The position numbers and the translations under genes were made by a program. The notes under the pieces are model-generated. The model had not been told where the DNA came from. It saw only the letters and a list, made by a program, of their open reading frames with translations, and searched no databases. A stretch of 64,000 nt of DNA from Palsa-1400 sp036501625 (GTDB lineage Bacteria; Verrucomicrobiota; Verrucomicrobiia; Limisphaerales; Palsa-1400): NCBI GenBank assembly GCA_036501625.1, contig DASXZY010000088.1:62001-126000 (forward strand). The letters are read 5' to 3'. Shown here in pieces: positions 53,205-61,631 of this stretch. Positions within the stretch are counted from its first letter, which is position 1. Each line of letters opens with the position of its first letter.

Positions 53205-54848
53205 CTATTTGGCGCCGGTAATTTTGGCGATGGCCTGCGCGTAATGCTGGGCTTTGCGCGTTTGGTGCAGCTTGTTGGCCAGCGTTTCCATTTGCGTGTA
53301 AAGGCCGACCGCATCGGGATAGTCGGGATGGCTCGTGAGAAATGAATCGCACAGCGCCAGGGCTTCTGCTTCGCGATGGGCGGCCGTCAACCGGTCGGCC
53401 AGCGCAAGGGTTAGGCGCACAGTTTGTTGCGGGGACGGATCGAAGTTCAAGGCGTTGCGGAGGGCTTTAATGGATGATTCCTCCATCCCCTTCCTGTGTT
53501 CGAGATCTGCCAGTTTTTCCGACAGCACCGCGCTCTCCTGCGGCACGGAAGGCCCGAGCAGGTAATCGATCATTTCGGCGGGCGTGGCGCCGAGCACGGA
53601 ACTTTTGTTGACAATTTGAAGATCGGACCACGCCAGCAGCTTGCTGTGGCGGGCCGCCAGCGCGTCGTGCAACTCCTTGGGAGAGCGGCTAAAAGGGCGA
53701 TAGAGCGGGTCGCCAATCACCGTCGTCTGCCACGAGATCAATCGCTGGCAGGCGTAAGCCGCTTCGCCAAAAGTGAATCGCTCTCCCAGCCAATAAGCGA
53801 AGAACAGGCCCATATTCGGCGTGCCGTCCAAGTACGGTTCATCAATGCATCCCATCGTCGCCGTCGCGCCATCGGCCAGCAGCGGGCCGCACCAGTTTTG
53901 CGTGGTTGAGCGCAGCGTGTGCGCGCTGAACGAATGCAAGTGATAAGCGAAAGCACCCGGCATGAACTCGACCTTCGGCTGGGTGAACGGGCCGGAAACA
54001 TTTCCATCATACCAGCCGGCGTAAAGCGCGATCTGGCTCATCGGAAACGCCGCTGGAAACGTCTCCGGTTTGTCATCCACCACTTCCTCAATGCCCACAT
54101 TGCGCGTTACTTCCGCCGCCTCCCGCAGCCAGTCATCGCCGCGCTTGAGGTCTCCGGTCGCAAGGCCCCGAAGGTCAAAATAGGCGCGGCCCCAAAGCCC
54201 GTTCGCTTCCGCGGCCAGCGCCTTGTCAACAAGGGAACCCGCAATGGCCGCGCTGGGGCCGTCCAGGCGCGTGACCAAAAGCAGCCCATTGGTCGGATCG
54301 AGCCAGGATTCCCGCACTTTCCCGAAGAGGTGATTGCCGCGCGGCCCGGCCAGCGGCCAGATGGAATTCTTAATGGGCAGCGTGCATAACTCCGAGTCCA
54401 CCGCCGCCCCGTTGTGCCTCAATTCCCCGCGAACCTTCTCCGCCTTGGGGTCCGACAGCATGAAGTCTTCCGCGATGCGCAACGGCACTCCGTAGCAAAG
54501 GACCGCGTAGCGGACTTTGGCCGTGATGGGCGCGATTTCATTGGTCGTGCCAGGCGGCACAGGCCCATAGACGAACAGCTTGTTGTCTTCGAGAAATTTC
54601 AGCAATGGCTGCTCCAATTTCTCCCGGTACTCCCCGCGCGACATCGTCTCGCCTTCGGTCAAGTCGAAGCCCAACACTTGGTTGGTCGGCACCTCCCGCA
54701 CCGCCGCGTAATGCTCCGCGACGTCCTTCGATTCCGGCATCCGCGAATTGTAAACGACCACGACAGAGTCACCCGGCCCGGCCGCTTGGAGCGCCAAGGC
54801 CAGCGCCATCGCGCCGCAAACTCCTGTCAAGAAAGCATTGGAGGACAT
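53205..54848 (-). CDS. TIGR03790-family exported protein
   Basis: This 547-aa protein has a signal peptide (about 1-22). 'VVVVYNSRMPESKDVAEHYA', 'VPTNQVLGFDLTEGETMSR', 'YAVLCYGVPLRI', 'VTRLDGPS' and 'TVIGDPLYRPF' match the TIGR03790 family of uncharacterised secreted proteins found in PVC bacteria, Acidobacteria and others. After about residue 400 there are helices resembling a short TPR-like tail. It may have a caspase-like or peptidase-like fold, but no catalytic residue is established. It converges with radC. Confidence 0.9.
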   Translation of the reverse strand: MSSNAFLTGVCGAMALALALQAAGPGDSVVVVYNSRMPESKDVAEHYAAVREVPTNQVLGFDLTEGETMSRGEYREKLEQPLLKFLEDNKLFVYGPVPPGTTNEIAPITAKVRYAVLCYGVPLRIAEDFMLSDPKAEKVRGELRHNGAAVDSELCTLPIKNSIWPLAGPRGNHLFGKVRESWLDPTNGLLLVTRLDGPSAAIAGSLVDKALAAEANGLWGRAYFDLRGLATGDLKRGDDWLREAAEVTRNVGIEEVVDDKPETFPAAFPMSQIALYAGWYDGNVSGPFTQPKVEFMPGAFAYHLHSFSAHTLRSTTQNWCGPLLADGATATMGCIDEPYLDGTPNMGLFFAYWLGERFTFGEAAYACQRLISWQTTVIGDPLYRPFSRSPKELHDALAARHSKLLAWSDLQIVNKSSVLGATPAEMIDYLLGPSVPQESAVLSEKLADLEHRKGMEESSIKALRNALNFDPSPQQTVRLTLALADRLTAAHREAEALALCDSFLTSHPDYPDAVGLYTQMETLANKLHQTRKAQHYAQAIAKITGAK

Positions 54849-54856
54849 GCGTTTAT

Positions 54857-55642
54857 CTACGCAATATCCACCTTCAAGCCGTCGAAAGCAAACTCAACTC
54901 CAGACGGCATATCCGCCTGGGCCTGGTCATGATCGAAGTCGTGGGTGAGATGTGTGAAGCAGGTTCGGCCCGCGCCAATCCTCCGGGCGGCCGTCAGCGC
55001 CTCATCCAGGCACAAGTGCGTGGGGTGCGGCGCGCGCCGCAAGGCGTCCAGCGCCAGCACCTCGACGCCGCGCACTTCTTCGAGAGCCGCGGGCGGCACT
55101 TCCTTGCAATCGCTCAAGTAAGCCAGCCGTTTTTGGCCGTTTTGCTTGAACAGAAAACCGGTCGTCATGACCGATCCGTGCGGCAAGTCCATGGGCGTGA
55201 CCTCCAAATCTCCCAGCGCGAACGGCCCGTCAATGACGTGCGGCTCCGGCGCAAAATAACCTTTCGGAATTACCGTGGCCTGGAAGGCGTAATTGAAGAC
55301 GCGGCGCAAATTGGACATCGTCGTTTCGCTGGCATAGACGGGCAGGGGAGTCCCGCCGCGAAGATCGCAAAAGCGCCGGCAATCATCCAATCCCATGATG
55401 TGATCGGCGTGGGCATGCGTAAAAAGCACGGCGTCCAGCCACCGGATATTCTCGCGCAGGATTTGAATGCGGAATTCCGGCGTCGTATCGACGACAAATT
55501 TGATTTTGTCCGTGGCTACATAAATCGAAGGCCGCGTTCGATGGTTTTTGGGATTGGCCAAAAACTCTGGCGGATAATCCTTGCCGATAATCGGCACCCC
55601 TTGGGACGTGCCCGATCCCAAAAAAACCAAATGAAACGACAT
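54857..55642 (-). CDS. PhnP-like metallo-beta-lactamase-fold hydrolase
   Basis: This 261-aa protein begins 'MSFHLVFLGSGTSQGVPIIG', has the metal motif 'FTHAHADHIMGLDD', and later ligands in 'DLPHGSVMTTGF', 'LAYLSDCKEVP' and 'CFTHLTHDFDH'. This is the PhnP/YcbJ-type phosphodiesterase subgroup, often called lipoyl-locus MBL hydrolase. The two-Cys second metal site is not evident. Substrate unknown. It lies 8 bases upstream of the TIGR03790 gene on the same strand and may be cotranscribed with it. Confidence 0.88.
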   Translation of the reverse strand: MSFHLVFLGSGTSQGVPIIGKDYPPEFLANPKNHRTRPSIYVATDKIKFVVDTTPEFRIQILRENIRWLDAVLFTHAHADHIMGLDDCRRFCDLRGGTPLPVYASETTMSNLRRVFNYAFQATVIPKGYFAPEPHVIDGPFALGDLEVTPMDLPHGSVMTTGFLFKQNGQKRLAYLSDCKEVPPAALEEVRGVEVLALDALRRAPHPTHLCLDEALTAARRIGAGRTCFTHLTHDFDHDQAQADMPSGVEFAFDGLKVDIA

Positions 55643-55683
55643 CTCTGCAATCTACCCGCGACCGCGCCGCTGGCCAGTCAAAA

Positions 55684-56115
55684 TCAAATCCGCTCTTCCG
55701 AATCCAAAAACCGTTTCACCAGCAACAGCATCACCGAAACGAGCGAGAGCGCGCACACGGCCGCCGCCAGCCCTGTCGCGATGTCCGGCAGGATGCTTGC
55801 CGGCACCAGCCTCAGCGGGTAGAGGAACAAACCGGCTCCCGTCAGCGCCAGAAGCACGCGCCCATTCCGCCCCGCCGCCGCTCCTCCCGCTTCCAGCTTC
55901 CAATAGAGCAGGCCGATCGCTATCCCAAGCGCGGTTGCGATCACAGCCGCCAGCGAGAATTGAAACGAAAATCCTTCCGCCCCGCAACGCAACGAGGCCG
56001 TGGAGCCTAACGCGCAACCGAGGCCGCCGGCCGTTGATAGCGAGGCGACGCGCCAGAGCGTGGGCGCTTTGCTGAATTCCGAGTTTAAGTGCGTCATGTT
56101 ATTCATAAGTTTCAT
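55684..56115 (-). CDS. Small integral membrane protein
   Basis: This 143-aa protein has about four hydrophobic segments (from 'FSLAAVIATALGIAIGLLYW' to 'AAAVCALSLVSVMLLLV') and a short N-terminal hydrophilic part. The C-terminal tail is charged ('KRFLDSEERI'). Several Met codons (56115, 56106, 56097) could be the start. It lies 41 bases upstream of the PhnP-like gene on the same strand and is divergent from the sigma-54 activator. No family recognised. Confidence 0.6.
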   Translation of the reverse strand: MKLMNNMTHLNSEFSKAPTLWRVASLSTAGGLGCALGSTASLRCGAEGFSFQFSLAAVIATALGIAIGLLYWKLEAGGAAAGRNGRVLLALTGAGLFLYPLRLVPASILPDIATGLAAAVCALSLVSVMLLLVKRFLDSEERI

Positions 56116-56214
56116 CTTTCGATGAATTTCATAACGCAGGCCCCGTGCCACACGGCTTCATTTTCATAACCTGTTGCGGCATAATATCCAACAAAAAGCC
56201 TGCCCGCCAGCCGA

Positions 56215-56258
56215 ATTACGAAAACCCGTAAAATTACGAAATTACGTGACACATTACG
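56215..56258. repeat. Cluster of ATTACG repeats before the sigma-54 activator
   Basis: ATTACG occurs at 56215-56220, 56233-56238, 56241-56246 and 56253-56258, and the inverse CGTAA lies at 56227-56231. It is an A/T-rich block in otherwise GC-rich DNA, directly upstream of the activator gene at 56275 and in the divergent promoter region. It could be a regulator-binding array. Confidence 0.5.
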
Positions 56259-56274
56259 ACTTTTCGCGCAGTTT

Positions 56275-57885
56275 GTGACCGTGAGCCTTGAGGCCCTTCA
56301 GAAGATCGCTCTTTCCATCGTGGAAACCCGCGACGCCGCGCTGCTTCTCAAACAGATTGTGGAGGGTGTGGCGGAACATTCGGACGCTGCCCTCGTCCGC
56401 CTTTGGCTCATGGAGCTTGGGGACGTCTGCGCCGAGTGCCGATTCCAAAAAGAATGCCCGGACCACACGCGGTGCCTGCACTTGGCCGCCAGCGTGGGCC
56501 GTTCGCGAGATGGAAGGAAGGATTACTCGCGGCTGACCGGCGGATTTCGCCGCATTCCCCTGGGCGCGCGCAAAGTCGGGCGCATCGCGGCGGAAGGCCG
56601 GCCGATGGCGGTGGCGGAAGTGGCGCCGGACCAGGAATGGGTGGGCGACCCGGCTTGGATCAAAGCCGAGCAGGTGCGGAGTTTCGCCGGGGAGCCGCTA
56701 GTATTCCAGGGTGAAGTGCTGGGCGTGTTGTGTGTGTTCGCGCGGGCCCGGTTGAGTCAAAAAGATTTCAAGGAACTCCGCGCATTCGCCGGCCTTGCGG
56801 CGGTGGCCATCGCCAACGCGCGGGCGTTCGAGGAGATCAACCGGCTCAAGAATCGCCTGGAACAGGAGAACGCGTATTTGCGGGAGGAAGTCAGGGCAGT
56901 GTCAGCTTCCGGGAACATTGTGGGCCAATCTCCCGCGTTGAAGAAGGTGCTGCATCAAATTGATCTGGTCGCGCGCACCGATGCCAATGTTCTGATTCTG
57001 GGCGAGTCCGGCGTTGGCAAGGAACTGGTGGCCCGCGCCATCCACGAGCGCAGCCCGCGCGCCTCGCATCCGCTCATCAAAGTCAATTGCGGCGCGATTC
57101 CCGACAACCTTTTTGAAAGCGAGATGTTTGGGCACGTCAAAGGCGCCTTTACGGGCGCTGTGCGAGACCGCGCGGGACGATTCGAACTGGCCGACGGCGG
57201 CACGCTTTTCCTTGATGAAGCCGGTGAAATTCCTCTCGCGCTCCAGGCCAAATTGCTGCGGGCAGTGCAGGAGCGGCAGTTCGAGCGCGTTGGCGAGGAG
57301 CGCACGCGGCAAGTCAATACGAGAATCGTCGCAGCCACCAATCGCGATTTGAAGAGCGAAGTCCAGGCGGGCCGGTTCCGGCGGGATTTGTTTTACCGGC
57401 TTAGTGTCTTTCCGATTGAAGTGCCGCCGCTGCGCGAGCGCCGGGAGGACATTCCGCTGCTGGCCGCCAGCTTTCTTCAAGCCGCCGCGCAAAAACTCAA
57501 TCTCAAACCGCACCGCCTGGCCCAGGCGCAAATCAAACAATTGTGCGACTACGATTGGCCGGGCAACGCGCGCGAATTGCAAAATGTGCTCGAAAGCGCG
57601 CTGATTCTTTCCCAGCACACCGCCTTTTCCATTCAACTGCCGGCCGCCTCCGCGTCTCGCACCAAACCGCCCGGCGACGTCGAAGCCAGTTTCAATCCCG
57701 CCTCGATACTCACGCGGGCCGAGTTGAGAGAACAGGAGCGCGAGAGCATCCGGGCCGCCTTGGGGCGGGCCAATGGCAAAGTTTTCGGCGCCGGGGGCGC
57801 GGCCCAACTTCTCGGCATGAAGGGCACGACGCTCGCATCCCGCCTGGCGGCTTTGGGAATAAGCCGGAGAGGAAATGCAGGCTAA
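56275..57885 (+). CDS. Sigma-54-dependent transcriptional activator with GAF domain
   Basis: This 536-aa protein has an N-terminal GAF domain (about 10-185), with Cys52, Cys55, Cys61 and Cys67 in the pattern 'CAECRFQKECPDHTRCLHL'. A coiled linker follows, then an AAA+ domain: Walker A 'GESGVGKE' (243-250), sigma-54 contact 'GAFTGA' (290-295) and Walker B 'LFLDE' (311-315). A C-terminal Fis-type helix-turn-helix sits near 500-530. The four Cys could hold a metal or Fe-S cluster, as in redox-sensing members. The start is GTG at 56275; a second GTG at 56281 is possible. Confidence 0.93.
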   Translation: MTVSLEALQKIALSIVETRDAALLLKQIVEGVAEHSDAALVRLWLMELGDVCAECRFQKECPDHTRCLHLAASVGRSRDGRKDYSRLTGGFRRIPLGARKVGRIAAEGRPMAVAEVAPDQEWVGDPAWIKAEQVRSFAGEPLVFQGEVLGVLCVFARARLSQKDFKELRAFAGLAAVAIANARAFEEINRLKNRLEQENAYLREEVRAVSASGNIVGQSPALKKVLHQIDLVARTDANVLILGESGVGKELVARAIHERSPRASHPLIKVNCGAIPDNLFESEMFGHVKGAFTGAVRDRAGRFELADGGTLFLDEAGEIPLALQAKLLRAVQERQFERVGEERTRQVNTRIVAATNRDLKSEVQAGRFRRDLFYRLSVFPIEVPPLRERREDIPLLAASFLQAAAQKLNLKPHRLAQAQIKQLCDYDWPGNARELQNVLESALILSQHTAFSIQLPAASASRTKPPGDVEASFNPASILTRAELREQERESIRAALGRANGKVFGAGGAAQLLGMKGTTLASRLAALGISRRGNAG

Positions 57886-57957
57886 CGTGGGCTGCCGGCT
57901 CGTCGGAATCACCCATTGCCCCGAGGCGGGAACAGCCTTACTGGTACTTTGTTGTGA

Positions 57958-57963
57958 AAGGAG
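57958..57963 (+). promoter_or_regulatory. Ribosome binding site AAGGAG for the PEBP gene
   Basis: AAGGAG lies 10 bases before the ATG at 57974 and decides that start over an upstream in-frame ATG at 57875 that overlaps the activator gene. Confidence 0.65.
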
Positions 57964-57973
57964 AAATTTATTT

Positions 57974-58435
57974 ATGAAAATCACGAGCCAAGCCTTTAAG
58001 GATGGTGGAAACATTCCTGAGCAGTACACCATGTATGGAGAGAACCGCATTCCGCCGATTCATTTTGACCAGGTGCCGTCCAGCGCGCGCAGCCTGGCGC
58101 TGATCGTGGACGATCCCGGCACGAGCAAGGGGACATTCAATCATTGGCTGCTGTTCAACATGGACCCGAAAGTCAAAGACATCAGAGAGGGCTGCGTGCC
58201 AGTCATGGCGGCGCAGGGCAAGAATGATTTTGGCGAGACCGAATACGACGGGCCTAAACCGCCTTCCGGCGAGCACCAATATTTCTTCCATCTGTATGCG
58301 TTGAATACCGTTCTGCCAATTTCGCGAGGCAGCACGCGCGAGGCCTTTGATCGCGCGATGGATGGCCATATCCTTGAAAGCGCCACGTTGATGGGCAAAT
58401 ACGCGCATGAAATGAGGTCAGCTAATGGCCGATAA
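57974..58435 (+). CDS. YbhB/YbcL-family (PEBP, Raf-kinase-inhibitor-like) protein
   Basis: This 153-aa protein has 'MKITSQAFKDGGNIPEQYT', 'SLALIVDDPGTSKGTFNHWL', 'YDGPKPPSGEHQYFFHLYAL' and 'ATLMGKYAHE', the standard PEBP signature. These small proteins bind phospholipid or other anionic ligands and sit in cytoplasm or periplasm; no signal peptide is present. Gene order behind the sigma-54 activator suggests they may share regulation, but the intervening 88 bases leave room for a separate promoter. Confidence 0.93.
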   Translation: MKITSQAFKDGGNIPEQYTMYGENRIPPIHFDQVPSSARSLALIVDDPGTSKGTFNHWLLFNMDPKVKDIREGCVPVMAAQGKNDFGETEYDGPKPPSGEHQYFFHLYALNTVLPISRGSTREAFDRAMDGHILESATLMGKYAHEMRSANGR

Positions 58436-58541
58436 TATTGAAAGCGGGCAATGACCGTATTCGTACGCCGCAGCAGCAGTTCATCGGCTGCGCATTAACC
58501 TTGCTTTCGCGGATGGTTCCCGGTTCACTGCCAGGCCAACG

Positions 58542-59315
58542 ATGGTTGATGAGAAGTCGGTAAATGTTTTGGGAGTGGCGGTCAGTCCCATCAACATGGG
58601 GCTGGCGCTGAAGGCGATTACCGAGGCCGTCGCGCGCAAACAAAAAGGGTACGTCTGCGTGACCGGTGTGCATGGCGTCTCCGAAGCGCAGGCCGACCCG
58701 GAATTTCGCCAGATTCTCAATCGCGCATTTCTCTGCACGCCGGATGGCATGCCGCTGGTCTGGGTCGGGCGCTGTCAGGGCCAGAAACAAATAGGCCGGG
58801 TGTATGGCCCGGATTTGATGCTGGCCGTGATGGAGTTGTCAGAAAAAAACGGCTGGAGCCATTTCTTTTACGGCGGCGCCAACGGCACGGTGGAATTGCT
58901 GCGAAGCAAGTTAATCGAGCGTTTTCCGAAACTGCAAGTGGCGGGCACCTATGAGCCGCCGTTCCGTCCATTGAACCCAGACGAACGGCGTGATCTTCAG
59001 GAGCAACTCCGCCTCGGGCGGCCGGACATGATGTGGGTCGGCCTGAGCACGCCAAAGCAGGAGCGGTTCATGGCCCAAAACCTCGATGACTTGGACGTGA
59101 CCCTGATGTTTGGCGTCGGCGCGGCCTTCGATTTCCACGCTGGGAAAATTCGCCAGGCGCCGCGATGGATGCAATGCTCCGGTTTGGAGTGGTTCTTCCG
59201 GCTTTGCTGCGAGCCGCGCCGGTTGTGGAAGCGTTACTTCAAAAATAATCCTCTCTTCGTGGCTCGAATTTTTTGCCAGTTCACCGGTTTGCGGAAGTTT
59301 CCGCTGCGCCATTGA
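58542..59315 (+). CDS. WecG/TagA/CpsF-family glycosyltransferase
   Basis: This 257-aa protein has 'VNVLGVAVSPINMGLALKAI', 'FLCTPDGMPLVWVGR', 'VYGPDLMLAVMELS', 'HFFYGGANGTVELL' and 'LSTPKQERFMAQNL', the WecG/TagA (GT26) pattern. These enzymes add a sugar such as N-acetylmannosaminuronate or glycerol-linked sugars to a lipid-linked intermediate in surface polysaccharide synthesis. No other polysaccharide genes are adjacent. It overlaps the end of the minus-strand methyltransferase by 35 bases. Confidence 0.93.
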   Translation: MVDEKSVNVLGVAVSPINMGLALKAITEAVARKQKGYVCVTGVHGVSEAQADPEFRQILNRAFLCTPDGMPLVWVGRCQGQKQIGRVYGPDLMLAVMELSEKNGWSHFFYGGANGTVELLRSKLIERFPKLQVAGTYEPPFRPLNPDERRDLQEQLRLGRPDMMWVGLSTPKQERFMAQNLDDLDVTLMFGVGAAFDFHAGKIRQAPRWMQCSGLEWFFRLCCEPRRLWKRYFKNNPLFVARIFCQFTGLRKFPLRH

Positions 59316-60024
59316 CGGCGCGCGCGATGATGAGCAGATTCTTGCCGATCGGCGGCGCGCAAATACTCGTCTCCATAAAGTTCTCCACCGGAAAAATCAC
59401 GCGGTCGAAAAAACGGACGGAGGCGGGCTTGAAACTCCTTTGTCCCAGCATGCGGCAACTAATCAGCCATGCGAAATATCCCGCCAAGTCAAAGTAGCGT
59501 ATCCTTTCAATCTTGAATCCAGCGCGGGTCAATTTCGTGACCGCTTCCGCCCGGCCATAGCGGCGGTAATGCCCAAAATCGCGGTCAATCGGCGCGTATA
59601 TCTCCTGGCGCGCCGGGACAAACAGCGCCAAGGCGCCGCGGCGGCTCTTCAAAAGCGCGTTGTAAAGCGACAGTTCCTTTTCGTCCTGTTCAATATGCTC
59701 CAGCACATTGATGCTGATGATGGCGTCCCAATCAAGGCCCGGGGCGTCCTGGATTGTTCCTTGGATGATGGGCTGCCCTGGCAGCAGTTGGCGAAATTGT
59801 TCGCAGAATCCCGCTTCCGGCTCGATGCTTTGCAAATACTCAACTCCGGGCAAGGCCCTCAACCGGACGGTCATTTGGCCAATGCCCGCTCCAATCTCAA
59901 TCGCGCGCCCGCGGACGAAAGCCCCCATTTCTTTGACAAGAAGGCGCTGGTAATTTACGGCTTGGCGCAATGCCTCAAATTCAAAATTTCCGGAGGTGGT
60001 GTTCTGATTGTAATCTGTCGACAT
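59281..60024 (-). CDS. Class I SAM-dependent methyltransferase
   Basis: This 247-aa protein has motif I 'AIEIGAGIGQMTVRL', a following 'SIEPEAGFCEQF', 'WDAIISINVLEHIEQDEKEL', then 'RGALALFVPARQEIYAP' and 'DRDFGHYRRYGRAEAV', the class of methyltransferases seen near glycan genes. The Met at 60024 (MSTDYN) was chosen; a Met five codons upstream is possible. Substrate unknown. It overlaps the glycosyltransferase gene tail to tail. Confidence 0.85.
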   Translation of the reverse strand: MSTDYNQNTTSGNFEFEALRQAVNYQRLLVKEMGAFVRGRAIEIGAGIGQMTVRLRALPGVEYLQSIEPEAGFCEQFRQLLPGQPIIQGTIQDAPGLDWDAIISINVLEHIEQDEKELSLYNALLKSRRGALALFVPARQEIYAPIDRDFGHYRRYGRAEAVTKLTRAGFKIERIRYFDLAGYFAWLISCRMLGQRSFKPASVRFFDRVIFPVENFMETSICAPPIGKNLLIIARAVNGAAETSANR

Positions 60025-60088
60025 GGCGGCGGCGGTCAACGCGGCACGGCGCTACGTTGCTCAATCCGACCTGCTGAATCAAACCCAA

Positions 60089-60799
60089 TTATAAGGCAAA
60101 TTTCCGCCGGGCCACACCGAAGGCCGCGCTGGCTCCCGCCAGGAGCATCCAAGACGACGAAGAATCCGGCACAGCCAGCGGTTCGATCTGGGGGCCGATC
60201 TGCCCAAGCACAATGTTGCCGCCAAACCAGCCCTCGAAGTCGCTGCCGAACCAAAATTGATCGCTGTAGTTTGGATAGGCCAAGCCACCCGTTCCATAGG
60301 TGAAACTGTCTTGCACAAATGTTATTGATGAATCCGTGGTGAAATTGTTCAGCGGCGCATAAGGCGCCTTGCCGCCGCCTGTGTAAGCCGCGCCAAAAGC
60401 CGCCACATCGTAAAAACCCGGCTGGAGGACAATCGGAGTGATGCCAATTTCGGCAAACAGGTTGCCGGCCCCCAGAGTGGGCAGCGTGCCGGCCGCAATG
60501 GTCGCCGAAGTGATGAGCGAGCCGGGCGACGAGCCGTAAGGCGATATTCCCCCGCCATTGCTCCAGAGGCCCACTTTCTCCGCAGACGAAGTGGCGCCGC
60601 CCGGATCAAAGGCCGCCAGTCCCACTACCGTCACTGGTGAATTGACTTGGAAGGTATAGCCGACTGTGTAGCCCGTGCAGTAAACGGGCGAAAGGCCGCC
60701 GCCAGTAAAGTCGATTCCCAGCGAATCCGCGAGGAGGTTGGAACTCGCGAGCAACATGCTCCCGAGAACAATGGCAAGATTTTGTATTTTCATAATCAC
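60089..60799 (-). CDS. Exported protein with VPDSG-type C-terminal sorting signal
   Basis: This 236-aa protein has a signal peptide (about 1-24), a beta-rich Gly/Thr/Ser-rich body containing 'SPVTVVGLAAFDPGG' and 'LQPGFYDVAAFGAAYTGGG', and a C-terminal tripartite signal: 'VPDSSSSW', a hydrophobic stretch 'MLLAGASAAFG' and a basic 'ARRKFAL'. This is the VPDSG variant of the PEP-CTERM system, in which an exosortase cleaves and transfers exported proteins. The exosortase is not in this window. Start Met at 60799 or 60793. Confidence 0.88.
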   Translation of the reverse strand: MIMKIQNLAIVLGSMLLASSNLLADSLGIDFTGGGLSPVYCTGYTVGYTFQVNSPVTVVGLAAFDPGGATSSAEKVGLWSNGGGISPYGSSPGSLITSATIAAGTLPTLGAGNLFAEIGITPIVLQPGFYDVAAFGAAYTGGGKAPYAPLNNFTTDSSITFVQDSFTYGTGGLAYPNYSDQFWFGSDFEGWFGGNIVLGQIGPQIEPLAVPDSSSSWMLLAGASAAFGVARRKFAL

Positions 60800-61046
60800 G
60801 AATTGCTCGAATTCCGCATGTCAACAGGTACGATTGCCTGAATGACCGCGTGAATGCAATAAGTATTTACGAAAAAACATTAGGTTTTGATAGTGGTTTC
60901 CCCGGCGAATTCAATGGCGCTTTTCCGCTCGCTCGCAGGACTGCCGTCTCACAAAACTTCGCAACCGCCGAAGGATTCTACGCTTGCGATACTCGTATTG
61001 GCTCGTAATTCCAGGCGCCGCGGGGTTGGAAGATTGCGGCGGACCT

Positions 61047-61631
61047 TTAGGATTTCAGCTTGAGATGCTCCTCGAAACGCTTGCTTTGAACGGCTAGCAG
61101 TTTGCCTTCGCCATCGTAGCGCAGTTCAATGACCCAATCGAATACCTCAGCCGGCCACTTGCCGTCCGGGAGCAGCGCGGCGGGATCGCCGCCCAGGGCC
61201 TGAATCAATTCGGGAATTTTTCCATGATGCCAGCAGGCCAGGATCACCTTTCCGTGTGGCTTGGACTTTAGTTCGTCCGCCAGCGCCTCCGGCTCTTTGT
61301 CCTTAAATGTTGTGCTAAGTGGAAGATTCAGCGCTTTGGCCAAAGGTTCCAAAGTCAGGCGCGGGCGGTGGCTGTTCTTCGAATCCGCCGTCGCGAAAAG
61401 AGCGTCAGGTTTCAACGCCTGCCCGTCCACTTGAAATTCGCTGAAATACTTCACATACGCCTGCGCCCGTTCCTGCCCGGCGTTCGTGAGTTCCAGCCCG
61501 GTCTCCGATTTTTCAGCGTGGCGAATGATGAGGATGACGGTGTCTTTCAGCCCGGCGGAGCCTTGCCCGGCGCAAGACACCGCCGCAGCCGCCCATAATA
61601 GGACCGCGCGAAATAGGATGCCCTCTCTCAT
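61047..61631 (-). CDS. Exported histidine-phosphatase-family protein
   Basis: This 194-aa protein has a signal peptide, possibly a lipoprotein signal (AVSC, Cys20). The histidine phosphatase motif 'IIRHAEKSE' (Arg37, His38, Glu40) and the second His in 'LACWHHGKIPEL' are present, as is 'LTNAGQERA'. Such proteins act as phosphatases on small molecules or as SixA-type enzymes. Its start overlaps the rhodanese gene stop by 4 bases, so the two are cotranscribed. Confidence 0.88.
   Translation of the reverse strand: MREGILFRAVLLWAAAAVSCAGQGSAGLKDTVILIIRHAEKSETGLELTNAGQERAQAYVKYFSEFQVDGQALKPDALFATADSKNSHRPRLTLEPLAKALNLPLSTTFKDKEPEALADELKSKPHGKVILACWHHGKIPELIQALGGDPAALLPDGKWPAEVFDWVIELRYDGEGKLLAVQSKRFEEHLKLKS

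Noticed and set aside
60800..61046. Possible small gene in the gap between the VPDSG-type gene and the phosphatase gene
   Set aside because: Only short overlapping frames without starts, ribosome binding sites or recognisable composition were found.
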